From: Ruminococcus sp.
Lineage (GTDB): Bacteria; Bacillota; Clostridia; Oscillospirales; Ruminococcaceae
DNA length: 45,654 nt
Reading direction: 5' to 3'
NCBI GenBank assembly: GCA_024403995.1
Contig: JAKSQT010000010.1
Location: 1-45,654 of the forward strand
The first letter of the stretch is position 1. The number at the start of each line of letters is the position of its first letter. The translations under genes were made by a program, and so were the position numbers. Below the pieces are notes generated by a model, which made no database searches, had not been told where the DNA came from, and saw only the letters and a list, made by a program, of their open reading frames with translations. Below are positions 34,583 through 44,800 of this stretch, in pieces.

Positions 34583-34695
34583 AACAAGCATTGTATTTTG
34601 CGCCGCACAGCGAGCGAAAATACCAAATGCTTGTTGGGGACACCCCAAGCCCCGAAATGACCGCACAGCGGTCAAAGAATAATCGGCTTACGCCG
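34583..34695. other. oriT-like region with stacked inverted repeats
   Basis: The 737-bp gap 33984-34720 has no convincing gene. Just before mobC it holds a long imperfect inverted repeat (AACAAGCATTGTATTTT at 34583 against its complement ending TGCTTGTT at 34634, with a 2-base bulge). Next come GGGG-ACA-CCCC (34636-34646), TGACCGC-ACA-GCGGTCA (34658-34674) and CGGC-TTAC-GCCG (34684-34695). Stacked hairpins immediately upstream of mobC/relaxase are the expected layout of a transfer origin. The nic site is not determined. Confidence 0.65.
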
Positions 34696-34720
34696 AAATA
34701 AAGATAAAGGAGACACCACT

Positions 34721-35392
34721 ATGAAAAATGCAGAACGCAAGAGGGGCAGACCGCCCAAGCGCAAGGTTATGGAGTTTGAGGGTATGACCTATGAGGGTGC
34801 TATCAATCACGCACTTGACCAAGAGGTTGCTGCCGAGCTTGACGATACCCTTGCACACAAGTCTGAGGACGAGCTTTCCGACGATGAACGCAAGTACCTG
34901 AAACGTAAGAGGGAGAAGAAGTCCTATACGCTGAATGTTCGCTTTACGGAATCAGAAATGCAGGACATCTTAGCGAGGTGTGAGCAGTACGGTTACAAGA
35001 ACAAGACCGAGTATATCCGTGACTGCGTTCGTGCGAGAGTTGATCTCACTCCCGACCGTTCCGAAATTGCCGAATGCAATCGTCTGATGAAACGCATAGG
35101 TGCGAACATCAATCAGATACTTGTCCGACTTTACAGCACAGGTCACATCTATGCCGAGGATATTACCGAGATAAAGAGAGGGGTTAATGAAATTTGGCAT
35201 ACACTTCTATCCATACGATCAGGGCAACAGTCAGCGCAGCGATCGCTTACATCACAAACGGAGATAAGACCGTCAACGGTATATATGTCAACTCTTATGC
35301 TTGCCGAGCCGACAGTGCAGGAGCAAGCGAGGACTTCCGAGCTGTCCGAGACACAGGAACAGGGCGAACACAGATCCTTGCCTACCACATGA
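34721..35392 (+). CDS. mobC: MobC-family relaxosome protein with out-of-frame overlap into the relaxase gene
   Basis: MobC binds oriT and helps the relaxase nick. The core is in about residues 65-155: YTLNVRFTESEMQDILARCEQ-type ribbon-helix-helix, KTEYIRDCVRARV, and IGANINQILVRLYSTGH. The start follows AAAGGAGA. The frame stays open 199 bp into the relaxase gene, giving a 223-residue product with a 60-70-residue Ser/Thr/Glu-rich tail unusual for the family. The tail may be translated or may be just a missing stop codon. Confidence 0.88.
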   Translation: MKNAERKRGRPPKRKVMEFEGMTYEGAINHALDQEVAAELDDTLAHKSEDELSDDERKYLKRKREKKSYTLNVRFTESEMQDILARCEQYGYKNKTEYIRDCVRARVDLTPDRSEIAECNRLMKRIGANINQILVRLYSTGHIYAEDITEIKRGVNEIWHTLLSIRSGQQSAQRSLTSQTEIRPSTVYMSTLMLAEPTVQEQARTSELSETQEQGEHRSLPTT

Positions 35393-36888
35393 TACAGAGC
35401 TTTGCCCCCGGTGAAGTCACGCCCGAACAGGCTATGCAGATCGGAGAGGAGCTTTGCGACCGTTATCTGAAAGGCGATTATCAGTATGTGATAGCCGTCC
35501 ACAATGATAAAGACCACTTGCACTGTCATGTGATTTTCAACAACACCAATCTGTATAACGGACTGAGCTTCACCACCGAGCATAATCAGGGCAGGAAGTC
35601 TGAAAGAGCGTGGGCAGAGCTGCGTGAGATTTCGGACGAGATATGTGCCGACCACGGTATATCTGTTATCTCCGAGCCTGAAAAGGGACATGGGGTATCT
35701 CACTTTGAGAGGGATATGCAGAAAGAGGGCAAGTCGTGGAAAGATAAACTCCGTGTCAGAATTGCAGAGGTCATGCTTTACAGCTGTGACTTCAAGGACT
35801 TTCTTGAAAAGTGCAGTGAGTGCGGTATCGAATATGTGTATAAGCCGAGCAATAAGGTTAAGCTGAAATTCAGGCTATCAGGTGACGGTCAACAGAAGTT
35901 TACAAGAGCCGACACCCTGGGCGCAGACTTCACCCCCGAACGCATAGCCGAGCAGATAGCAGAGATACAAGAAAAGCTGTCAGCGGCGAATGTCACTCCC
36001 GATATGCTTATCGAACCGCCGAAGCCTGTTGTTCCAAAGACCGAGCCGAAGCCGACACAGACAGTCACCGCACCGACAAAGCCGAAACAATCTGCCGAGC
36101 CTAATACTATCACAGAAAAGAGTGAAACCGCAAGGAGGAAAGCTGCTGCGGAACAGGTCGAGAAGTTCTTTGCAGCCCGACGAGCAAGACGGCAGGCACA
36201 GCTTGATATGCTTAACGCAACTGCTGCCAAGCCCACCGAGCCGAAGCCTGAACCGTCAGCCCCGACACCACAGCCCACACCTACGGAAAGTAAAGCACCT
36301 GAAAAGAAAGAAGATGTATGGGCAGAGATTAGGGGTATGCGTGATAGCGATAAGATGATCGCTGAACTTGAAGCTGGCGGTATCACATCGCTTGACGAAC
36401 TCAGGGGTTTCTTCTGGAATTTCAAGCACCCTGATGACCATACGGACGAGCTTGCCGAGCTGAACGCCAAGATCAAGCCGATTGAAAAGCTCATCAATAT
36501 GATGAAACAGCATTCTCAGAACTATGCTACATACAAGGAGTATCAGGAGCGTTCTGCTTTTACACAAAAGAGTTTCCGCAAGAAGAATGCTGCCGCTATC
36601 GACGCTTTTGAAGAAGCCGATAAATATATTGCCGAGCATATCAAGGCTTACTACATCAAAGGGAAACCGCCTAAGCAGACCGATTTGCAGACGAAGTCCA
36701 CCAAGCTGAAAGAGAAATACAATGCTCTGTTGCCTGAGCATAATGCATTTGTCACTAAGCGTGACACGGCACACAAGTACACCCGACAGGTGCGTAACTA
36801 TCTCCAAAATAAGGAACAGCAGGAGCGTAACAGGCAGTACCAAGAGAAAAAACGTACTCAGCAGAGAAGAAAGGATACGCTTGAATGA
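35194..36888 (+). CDS. mobA: MobP-type relaxase
   Basis: Nicks oriT and pilots the single strand during transfer. The TTG start at 35194 gives MAYTSIHTIRATVSAAIAYI, the usual relaxase opening, and overlaps mobC by 199 bp. The metal-binding three-His motif is HNDKDHLHCHVIFN (about residues 103-116), and the nucleophilic Tyr lies among the early tyrosines (NGIYVNSYAC). The nuclease domain ends near residue 230. A Pro/Lys/Glu/Thr-rich linker (about 265-375) and a charged helical tail follow. Length is 564 residues. Confidence 0.92.
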   Translation: MAYTSIHTIRATVSAAIAYITNGDKTVNGIYVNSYACRADSAGASEDFRAVRDTGTGRTQILAYHMIQSFAPGEVTPEQAMQIGEELCDRYLKGDYQYVIAVHNDKDHLHCHVIFNNTNLYNGLSFTTEHNQGRKSERAWAELREISDEICADHGISVISEPEKGHGVSHFERDMQKEGKSWKDKLRVRIAEVMLYSCDFKDFLEKCSECGIEYVYKPSNKVKLKFRLSGDGQQKFTRADTLGADFTPERIAEQIAEIQEKLSAANVTPDMLIEPPKPVVPKTEPKPTQTVTAPTKPKQSAEPNTITEKSETARRKAAAEQVEKFFAARRARRQAQLDMLNATAAKPTEPKPEPSAPTPQPTPTESKAPEKKEDVWAEIRGMRDSDKMIAELEAGGITSLDELRGFFWNFKHPDDHTDELAELNAKIKPIEKLINMMKQHSQNYATYKEYQERSAFTQKSFRKKNAAAIDAFEEADKYIAEHIKAYYIKGKPPKQTDLQTKSTKLKEKYNALLPEHNAFVTKRDTAHKYTRQVRNYLQNKEQQERNRQYQEKKRTQQRRKDTLE

Positions 36889-37083
36889 TAACAGGCTCTA
36901 TGACGAACGGAATAGCCCTTCTGAGCCGTTTGTGGCGGTTATGGGTGAAGTTTTGTACTCCTGAAACTGCAAACGCTCCCTGAGCGTTTAGAGAGCGCTT
37001 TACGATATACAGCATATTTCACCGAGGATTTTTCTGTGATTGCTGCGCCCTGCACAAGAATTATTACAATTTCTCCTCAATGC

Positions 37084-37112
37084 TGGACTCCTGTCTTTTC
37101 ATGGGATATAAT
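37084..37112 (+). promoter_or_regulatory. promoter of the 70-residue gene
   Basis: TGGACT, 17 bp, TATAAT, 33 bp before the start codon. The -35 box resembles those of the repeated promoter pair. The rest of 36889-37083 shows only a hairpin (AAACGCTC/GAGCGTTT at 36971-36989). Confidence 0.65.
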
Positions 37113-37145
37113 GTATCTACACTAAATCACAGGAGGGATACCACT

Positions 37146-37358
37146 ATGTTAAAGATACCCGAATTGGCAATGCCGAGGTCACGTAAGGTCACGACCGTCT
37201 GCAACGGCAGGCATGAGGTCTGGACGGACTATGAAGAAGCTAAGGCATATCTCCTTGAACTCATGATGACTACCGAGGGCGAGGAACATGACCGAGCAGA
37301 GTGCGTATACATTCAACTACTTCACGGACTTGACGAGTGCAGCGATGAGGACGAATAA
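37146..37358 (+). CDS. 70-residue accessory protein of the mobilizable element
   Basis: Start at MLKIPELAMPRSRKV behind AGGAGGGA; 22 further open codons upstream overlap the promoter and are not used. The body is HEVWTDYEEAKAYLLELMMTTEGEEHDRAE with an acidic tail GLDECSDEDE. Proteins with this HEVW-DY-AK layout are frequent small cargo or regulatory genes in Tn1549-type elements; function unknown. Confidence 0.75.
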   Translation: MLKIPELAMPRSRKVTTVCNGRHEVWTDYEEAKAYLLELMMTTEGEEHDRAECVYIQLLHGLDECSDEDE

Positions 37359-37360
37359 TC

Positions 37361-37396
37361 AGCAGGGCGAGTTGTTTTGGCAACTCGCTCTTGCTG
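37361..37396 (+). terminator. hairpin behind the 70-residue gene
   Basis: GCGAGTTG/CAACTCGC with loop TTTTGG, extended by AGCAG/CTTGCT. No T run follows, so termination is uncertain. Confidence 0.45.
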
Positions 37397-37444
37397 TGTC
37401 CTGTGACGAACTGAAATACCCCTCACAGCCGTCCAAACCTACGT

Positions 37445-37569
37445 AGCGGAAAACTAACCGCTGAAAAGAAAAAGCCCTCAGAAACGCTTACAGAGCGTTT
37501 CCGAGAGCTTGCGGTTAAGTATTCTGTTCCATTTGGGTATCTGCTTATTATGGTATGCTCCACAATGCT
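37445..37569 (+). repeat. cargo-border repeat, copy B
   Basis: Second copy of the sequence at 13161-13281, ending with the identical TGGTATGCTCCACAATGCT. The stop codon of the RES gene starts two bases after the repeat. Confidence 0.85.
37464..37505 (-). terminator. terminator for the restriction/RES operon, inside repeat B
   Basis: CTCGGAAACGCT/AGCGTTTCTGAG followed by a TTTTTCTTTT tail on the minus strand. The stem is identical to the copy at 13181-13222. Confidence 0.85.
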
Positions 37570-37571
37570 GA

Positions 37572-38480
37572 TTATGGTATTATATAAGACTGCAAATCTC
37601 CTGTTGGAGTTGCGCTTAACTTATTGAAAAGAACAAGATTCTTTCCAGAAGTACATACTGTACTTGAATAAATTATACCACCATAGCCCAATTGCTCAAA
37701 GTATTTTGCCATTGTCTGGAACGGAGAGTATTCATATTTTTTTACTTTTTGACTGTCAGTATAAATGGGGGTGAATATTTCTGTTGATAGCATTTTAGAA
37801 TATGTCAGAAGATACCAAAGCTTTATGATGTCATGATCAAGTCCGAATTTATCCTGATTGATTTTATATAAGAATAATCCGTGCTTTTTAGCGTATTTCA
37901 AACCTGATTTATAGGCTTTTTCGGCTTTATCATTAAGAACATCTTCAATTTCACTATATGACATTGAATCCGCTATAGTTAAATCGACTATTTTAGTATC
38001 TTCATATTCGGGAACGAGCGAATATAGTGAAAATCCGTAATTTTTGCCTGTTTCAGCTCTGCATTCTTTTTGCGTACATTCCTTAACAGCATCAACATCC
38101 TTACCTAATGCAAGGTACAGCCATTCAATTTTCGGTGGGCTAAATCTGTTTTCTCCTATATATTTAGCTTGTGGATTAAGTCGCTCAGCTATAAAAACTT
38201 CATCATCTTTGAGATTAGCACCTCTACCGACAGTAAAACCAGAAAAGACAGAACCAAGTGAACATGTTAAATGAACCTTATCATATTTTTGAAATGAATC
38301 ATCAAAAACTTTAAGGAATGTCTCTCTCAAGGCAATTTCTGTTTCGTCATATTGGAACTTTCCGTTAGCAAGTGCGTCTTTGAACTCTTGCCATGTTCTT
38401 TTCATAGTTTCAATAGCTTTTTTACGATCTTCCTCTGTAAAGCCAGGAAAATTATGACTTGCTTTAATACGTGCTTTCAT
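37572..38480 (-). CDS. RES-domain protein (NAD+-degrading toxin family), defence-associated
   Basis: RES-domain proteins cleave or phosphorolyse NAD+ and act as toxins. In this 302-residue protein the family-like blocks are NRFSPPKIEWLYLALG (about residues 111-126, with the conserved Arg and Tyr), a DAVKECTQKE helix with Glu, and the closing GYGGIIYSSTVCTSGKNLVLF (from about 266), which matches the GxDGIxYPSxR...GxNxVLF end of RES folds. The N-terminal ~90 residues are an extra helical part. The start overlaps the methyltransferase stop (TGATG), so it is strictly co-translated. No RES-type antitoxin gene is adjacent, which suggests control by the restriction complex. Confidence 0.6.
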   Translation of the reverse strand: MKARIKASHNFPGFTEEDRKKAIETMKRTWQEFKDALANGKFQYDETEIALRETFLKVFDDSFQKYDKVHLTCSLGSVFSGFTVGRGANLKDDEVFIAERLNPQAKYIGENRFSPPKIEWLYLALGKDVDAVKECTQKECRAETGKNYGFSLYSLVPEYEDTKIVDLTIADSMSYSEIEDVLNDKAEKAYKSGLKYAKKHGLFLYKINQDKFGLDHDIIKLWYLLTYSKMLSTEIFTPIYTDSQKVKKYEYSPFQTMAKYFEQLGYGGIIYSSTVCTSGKNLVLFNKLSATPTGDLQSYIIP

Positions 38481-41400
38481 CAGAACTCAAACACCTCATC
38501 AATTTCTTCCATAAGCTCATTAGTACGCTTTAGTGCGGCAATTATCCTCTTGTAATGTTCAATATCATCGGCAGAGAGCGTAAGACCTTTTCTATCCTTG
38601 AGCCATTTTTGTAACGGTTGGTTGCCGCCTATAGTATAAATCCAAACATCTGATAGTGTACTATCTGTAGTGAAATATTGAGTATTATTGATATAAATGC
38701 GTTCATTTTTCAAAGTGTATTTTGTAACAGTAGTATCTCCATTTCCGTCAAATGAAATATTGTCAGTTGCAAGCGTGATGTCCATTGTGTGGAGATTTCT
38801 TAATTCTTTGCCTTTGTTAACTAACTTCCAAAAATACTCACTGCTTGAAGGGTAAGGAATTTTAGGATAGTCGATTTTTAATTCATCAGAGAACAGTTCA
38901 CGATACTTATGAGAATACAGGATTGCATAGATATAATCAATAATGTCAATAGGAGAAAACTCTGTTGGTTCACTTGTTTTTTCATTAGTAAAGGTCAAAC
39001 CAAGACTTTTAGCGAATTTTTCGACAAATGCGCCTTTCAAATTAGGAGTACGCTTTGCATTATCCATAGTATTTCCATACAAGTATAATGGTGCTGCAGT
39101 TACTCCTCCACGTCTAAAAATGTTTGCATCCATTGCATAATGAGAAATTGTTGCCAAACACCATTCTATATCACCAACAGCTAATCCTTGTCTTCCAACA
39201 CCCAAAACATAGTTTTCTTTATTAGTCACATGATAAAATACATTAAGCCGTGGTCGATCCATAAGAATTCCGTCTAAAAAGCAATATCTTATATCAAACA
39301 GACGATATTGACATTTTGTTATTTTATCAGCTATATAATCAGATTTAAGCTGCAAAAGTTGTGATTTTGCACGACTTATAGTCCATTCGCTGGTATCTTT
39401 GATTGCAAATCGTGTTTTAATAGATTCAAGGTTAGAGTATGTAAGTATGTCATGAATTTTTTCTTCCATCGACTTTTGTGTAAATGAGATAGCAAGATTA
39501 TCTCTGTGTGTTTGAAATCCCATGGTGGAATTAACAAAGATTTCGCTTACATTAAAGCACTCTTTTGAGTCAGTTATTACCTTTGTTGGCTTAAATAGGA
39601 AAAAAGGCTCAGAAGAATTAACTTTCGTCCATTTAATACTGTCGAGTGCAGATGCGTTTAGAAGATTATACTTATTATCTCTTGTACCAAATAAATCTGC
39701 GTGATATATCTCAGCAAAATTGCTTGCACCTGTAGAGCAGTAGATCATAAACATGATGCATACACCTTGCTGAATATCAAATACATTTTCGTCCTTTGTT
39801 CCATCTGGTGCGGTTTCTCGTTTTTTGGCATTCCCATGTAAATCAAGGATATAAATTTTTTTATAGTTTTTTGCCAAATTCCAACGCATTCCTCTAAATG
39901 TCGGATTGTCTATGAATCCATGAGGACAAATGAAGGAGAGGACACCTTTCTCGGTTCTATTGAGGAACAGTTGAGAAAGTCGTATAAATTTAACATAGTC
40001 ATCGTTAATCCACTTTGAATTTTGTTCTTGTAACTTTTCTCTTCCGCCAGGTTCCTTTTTATAATCTTCCATTAAATCCATTATCCATTCGCCTTTATTG
40101 GCACTTTCACCTGAATAAGGTGGATTGCCGATAATAACATTGATTGCAAGATTATTTTTCGTCTTGTCTGCTTCAAAGGCTTCGGCTGCAAGAGGATCTT
40201 CAAACAGACTCATTTGCTGACATTCCTCTGTAAAATCCGCATCAGATGAAGCTGGCTCAAGAGTATTTGTCAGCATAACATTCAAACGCTGTTTTGAGCC
40301 AAATTCATATCCCGTATCTTTCAGCACCATTGCAAGTTTCATATGTGCTACCGCATACGGAGCCATCATCAGCTCAAAGCCGTTCAGACGGGGCAGGAGG
40401 TGCTTCGGGACATACTCATTCCACAACTTTTTGATCTCATCATCGGACTTGCCCTTGTTCTTTTCCTTGAAAGTTTCATAAACGCTGAGGATCACTTCAC
40501 GCAGGAAAGTTCCCGTACCTGTTGCCGGATCGAGTATTTGAATAGCAGGAACATCAATGGAAACACGCTTTTTCTTGCCCTCAACGCTTTTCAGTATTGT
40601 TTTTGTGGCAGTATCGGCAAGTCCGTCTGCAAAGCCGAATTCCGTTTTCAGAATATCATTTACCGCACGAACGATGAATTTTACAACAGGCCACGGCGTA
40701 TAATAAACGCCCCTGCGTTTTTTCGTTTCGTGTTCATAAGCGGACAGAAAATCCTCATAGAAATAGATGACTGTATCTTCTCTGCCACCGCCTGTATGAC
40801 GGTTAAAATGCTCCAGAATATTGCCAATATTCGTATTATCAAGGAGATTGATGATCTCGGCAAGCTCCAGTTCATCGAAGAAAGCCTTACCGCTGTCGTG
40901 TTCAAAACAGCTCTTGATAAGCGATTTGAGGAACGGGTTTGTGTTCGGTATCCTGTCAACTGCGTCATTCCAATCAAACTGCTCGCTATCGTCCATACAC
41001 TTTGCCGAGAACAAGCCATAGGCAATGGTCTGAGCGTACATATCCGCAAACTGCTCAACGCTGAGATCGTGGACAAGGTTGCTCTTGAACTTTTCATACA
41101 GCAGATGCACATAACCGAGTGCCGTCTCAACATTATAGGTGCTGATGATAGTATCCCTTGTATGTTGAGCCAATCCTGCCAGCTTTTCCGCAAGGTTTTT
41201 GGAATCGGTGATCTGCGAACGATACACGGCAGTAAATGCACTTCTCCACTGATCACGCCACTTATCCTTATCGTCAATATCATCAGGCAGACGGAGCTTT
41301 TTAAGTTTTGCTTCAAAGTCTTCTACTATCTTAAAATCCTCAATCTGTGGTTGTATGTATTCGATCTTGAGCTGCGGCAGGCTTTTATTGTTATCATCGT

Positions 41401-41788
41401 AGCAGGCAACACCGATATAACGGTCTTTTGCATCGCCCCAAAAGCACAGGAATATCAAGTCGTGCATATCCCACTGCTTCATATACTCGTTGTTTCTGTT
41501 GCGCGTGATGAGCTTTGAGAGTATCTTCTTCAAGGCAGCAGTTTCGAGCTTTCTGCTTTCAAAATTCACGCAGAAGATACCGAAAGGCATATCGTCAACA
41601 AGGGGCATAAGCTGAGCCATAGAGTCAATCTTTGCGAATTCTTCCTTTTTTATTCCAAGATCCTCTGAAAATACCTCATATGTATAATCATCAACATCGT
41701 ATTCATCATCAAGTTCAATGCCCCAATCCAATTTATCACTAAAATATTGGAGCATTGATTTAAGATCAGTAATAGCTCTTATATTCAT
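38480..41788 (-). CDS. type ISP-like adenine methyltransferase with target recognition region
   Basis: Modification and specificity subunit of a restriction-type system. The 1102-residue protein has an N-terminal region of ~330 residues of the kind seen in ISP/IIG enzymes (IFCVNFESRKLETAALKKIL, WDMHDLIFLCFWG). Then come RRGVYYTPWPVVKFIVRAV, SAM-binding DPATGTGTFLREV near residue 421 and catalytic NPPYSG near 554. A long target-recognition half ends IGGNQPLQKWLKDRKGLTLS near 1056. True ISP enzymes also contain the nuclease and helicase in the same chain. Here those functions are on the neighbouring gene, 12 bp upstream. Confidence 0.88.
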   Translation of the reverse strand: MNIRAITDLKSMLQYFSDKLDWGIELDDEYDVDDYTYEVFSEDLGIKKEEFAKIDSMAQLMPLVDDMPFGIFCVNFESRKLETAALKKILSKLITRNRNNEYMKQWDMHDLIFLCFWGDAKDRYIGVACYDDNNKSLPQLKIEYIQPQIEDFKIVEDFEAKLKKLRLPDDIDDKDKWRDQWRSAFTAVYRSQITDSKNLAEKLAGLAQHTRDTIISTYNVETALGYVHLLYEKFKSNLVHDLSVEQFADMYAQTIAYGLFSAKCMDDSEQFDWNDAVDRIPNTNPFLKSLIKSCFEHDSGKAFFDELELAEIINLLDNTNIGNILEHFNRHTGGGREDTVIYFYEDFLSAYEHETKKRRGVYYTPWPVVKFIVRAVNDILKTEFGFADGLADTATKTILKSVEGKKKRVSIDVPAIQILDPATGTGTFLREVILSVYETFKEKNKGKSDDEIKKLWNEYVPKHLLPRLNGFELMMAPYAVAHMKLAMVLKDTGYEFGSKQRLNVMLTNTLEPASSDADFTEECQQMSLFEDPLAAEAFEADKTKNNLAINVIIGNPPYSGESANKGEWIMDLMEDYKKEPGGREKLQEQNSKWINDDYVKFIRLSQLFLNRTEKGVLSFICPHGFIDNPTFRGMRWNLAKNYKKIYILDLHGNAKKRETAPDGTKDENVFDIQQGVCIMFMIYCSTGASNFAEIYHADLFGTRDNKYNLLNASALDSIKWTKVNSSEPFFLFKPTKVITDSKECFNVSEIFVNSTMGFQTHRDNLAISFTQKSMEEKIHDILTYSNLESIKTRFAIKDTSEWTISRAKSQLLQLKSDYIADKITKCQYRLFDIRYCFLDGILMDRPRLNVFYHVTNKENYVLGVGRQGLAVGDIEWCLATISHYAMDANIFRRGGVTAAPLYLYGNTMDNAKRTPNLKGAFVEKFAKSLGLTFTNEKTSEPTEFSPIDIIDYIYAILYSHKYRELFSDELKIDYPKIPYPSSSEYFWKLVNKGKELRNLHTMDITLATDNISFDGNGDTTVTKYTLKNERIYINNTQYFTTDSTLSDVWIYTIGGNQPLQKWLKDRKGLTLSADDIEHYKRIIAALKRTNELMEEIDEVFEF

Positions 41789-41800
41789 AGTATTCCTTCC

Positions 41801-44800
41801 TTATGCAAGCTGCATCCAAGTGAGCATCTTTGCTTTTACGCCCTTTGGAGCTTGTATGCGAGATAAATAATTACGTTTGATATAGGTTTCAATACGCTTT
41901 TTTATATCGGTAAAATCATCGGGAGTAACAGCGACCAGCCTTATTTCATCGGGCAGTGTCTTGATAATCTGCCAGATTTCATAAGTGTTATCGCTGATCT
42001 CCTTAGTGGCAATATCATAGAAGTACCACTTTACACGACCATCACCATCAGACCAAGTGCCATCAATACGCTTATCGGGCAGCTCATAGCAGAAGAAAAA
42101 GCCTTTTCTGCCGAACTGCTTTCCGCTGAACATTCTCTTAGGCAGTTTCTTTACGTCTTCGATATAACCGGGATTTTCACTCATAAGGCGCTGATAGTCA
42201 AGGATAATTTCTTCTTCCTGCGATTCTGTACCTTCATAGGCAGTATTGAATTCTTTAAGAGCATCGTAATCATCGTCAGGGGTAAGCAACTGCTTGCCCT
42301 CAATACCGAATGTTTTGGAAATACGTAAGGTTTTTTGAGATACTGTCTTAAACAGCGATAAAAGCTGTTCCAATTCAGTAGGCGGCAGGAAATTCCAATA
42401 ATATATCCTATCTCTGTCAGCTCTTATTTCAGGGTGATCGGCAAGCAGATTATCCTCGATCTGCTGATTTCTTCGCCTGTCAACACGACCTATCCTTTGC
42501 ATAAGACGAACAGGATTCCAATGCAATTCATAGTTGATAAGGCAAGATGCGTCCTGCAAGTTTAAGCCCTCAGCAAGTACATCTGTTGCAATCAGGACTT
42601 GTATCTCATCGTCGATAGTGTAAGAGGTCTTATCGTTATAATACGGAGCAAAACGCTCTATTATATTTTTTCTGTCACCGCTGTATTGTCCATCAAGCTC
42701 AAACATATTTTTCACACCACATTCAGAAAGCTGACGATAAATGTATTGTGCTGTTGAGCGGTATTCTGTAAATATGATTACTTTCTTTCCTTTTATCTTA
42801 TCATCGTGCAGGATAAGATTTTTCAGCTTATTGATCTTATCGTCTTTTTCGGGATCAATGCCCATCATATCATCAATAAAATCCGAAAGTACTTCCATAT
42901 CACCGAGGGTATCTTCTATCATAGCAACAATATCAAAATCGGTTACATCAAGATTTTCCTCAACATTCCAGACATATTCAGGCAGGTCGTCCTCCAAATC
43001 ATCTAAGGTGTATGGAGTGTTATTGGAGATATATTTCTCAATATATTCTGTTATCCTTTCTCTACGCTGAAAGAATCTTGTAATAGACCTTTCATTGCCA
43101 TATTCCCTATAATCATCAACAAACTTCCTAAGTCTGACAAATATTCGGATACAAGTTTCCTCAAATGCAGCAATGGAGCTTTCAAATCGTTTTAATAAAA
43201 GCTGTCTGACAAGGTTTACAACCTGAGTCTGTCTGCCTTTTTTCATTTCATCTATCTTGCTCTTATCGCCAATATAATATTCTTCCTCATATGGGGAATA
43301 AACAGGCAATGCAAGAATAGGCACAGAGCGGCCTTTTTCTTTATCTTTTCTGTCAAATGAGTCTACAAAGTCATCAATCAGCTTGCCGTAGCTTACTCTC
43401 ATTGAGTAATTCGCTACAACAGGCGGAAGCCTGTCAGGGAAAAGTATATTATCCTTTTCAGATACGGTAAGGCTCTTTTTTACATATGCACGGCTACGCT
43501 GAACAACAAGAGCGTTGACAAGAGGATCTCTGCGCATAATGGAACTGCTTTCCTCTGAGTGGTCTGACACATCGGTCGAATTCGCTGATTTTTCAAGGGA
43601 TTTTTCCATTTTTCCGAAGTGACCTCTTACGCTTTGTATTCCGAGGGGAGCGTCCTTGAAGTAATCTTCCTGTCTCTGCGTGAACAATTCAATAAGGTGT
43701 TGTAAATCAAGAAAGCTATTATTGATTGGTGTGGCAGTAAGCATAAATATCTGCTTTTTCGTGCCATTGCCCATTATTTCATATAGCTTTCTATATCTGT
43801 TTGAAGAACGGTTTCTAAAGTGGTGAGCTTCATCAATTATAATAACTTCTGCTTCATTGGTGATAGATTCAAGCTGATCTACTTTTCTATCAGGCAAAAC
43901 ATCAGTATGATTGATTATCATAAACTTTGAAAATCCACTCATTACACTCGGAATGTACTTCTTTATTGTGGTTTCCCATACGGGGATTCTTGCAGCCGCA
44001 GGAACAATTAAAACAACATTCTTACGCTCTTTCACCACATAACGCTCGATCAGCATCAGTCCCTCAAATGTTTTACCAAGACCAACGCCGTCACAAAGAA
44101 ATGCACCACCGTATTTATCAGCGATTTCAATAAGACTATTATATCCGTCCTTTTGATACTGAGACAATAATGGATAAATTACAGAAGAATTCTCCTCCCA
44201 TTCAGATAACGTCTGCTCGTGATTATGATACATCTCATACATCGAGCGAATATATATGTCAAAAGGTGAATAATCTCTGCAATGTTTTTCTATCACTTGC
44301 AGGATAGCATCAGTAAGGTCAATAGCTTCATTCCAGCGAGTATCAAACCATTCCTGCAAAGCATCTACATCTGCTGTGACCTGAACATTTAGCTCAATGT
44401 TCTTAGTAAGCCCTGCCTTTGTAAAGTTACTTGATCCTACAAGTGCATAACCTGACGGAATATTCATAGAAGGAATAAACTGGCTATGATAATCGTCCTT
44501 AAAATAGGTGATATATGCCTTTGCGTGAAATTTGTCCTTATCAAACACACGGCACTCGATCTTGCGTGACCGAAGGGCTTCCATAATCGCAGGAACACCT
44601 ATAAGAAATGTGTTTTTTTGCTTTTCGTGTTCTATGCTCTCGTCAAAAATATCAATGATCTTGTCAGATATTGTTTTCAGAATTTCTGAAGTACGCTTTG
44701 TAACCTCTGATCCCATTATAATACGAATCTTATCTAAACCTTGCCACTTTTCAGCCAGCTCTAACAGTCCACCAACTTCAAAGTAACCTGTTGCAACATC

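Noticed and set aside
40343-41518. 391-codon plus-strand frame inside the methyltransferase gene
   Set aside because: Antisense to a gene with clear SAM and NPPY motifs; no start signals and no protein-like motifs.
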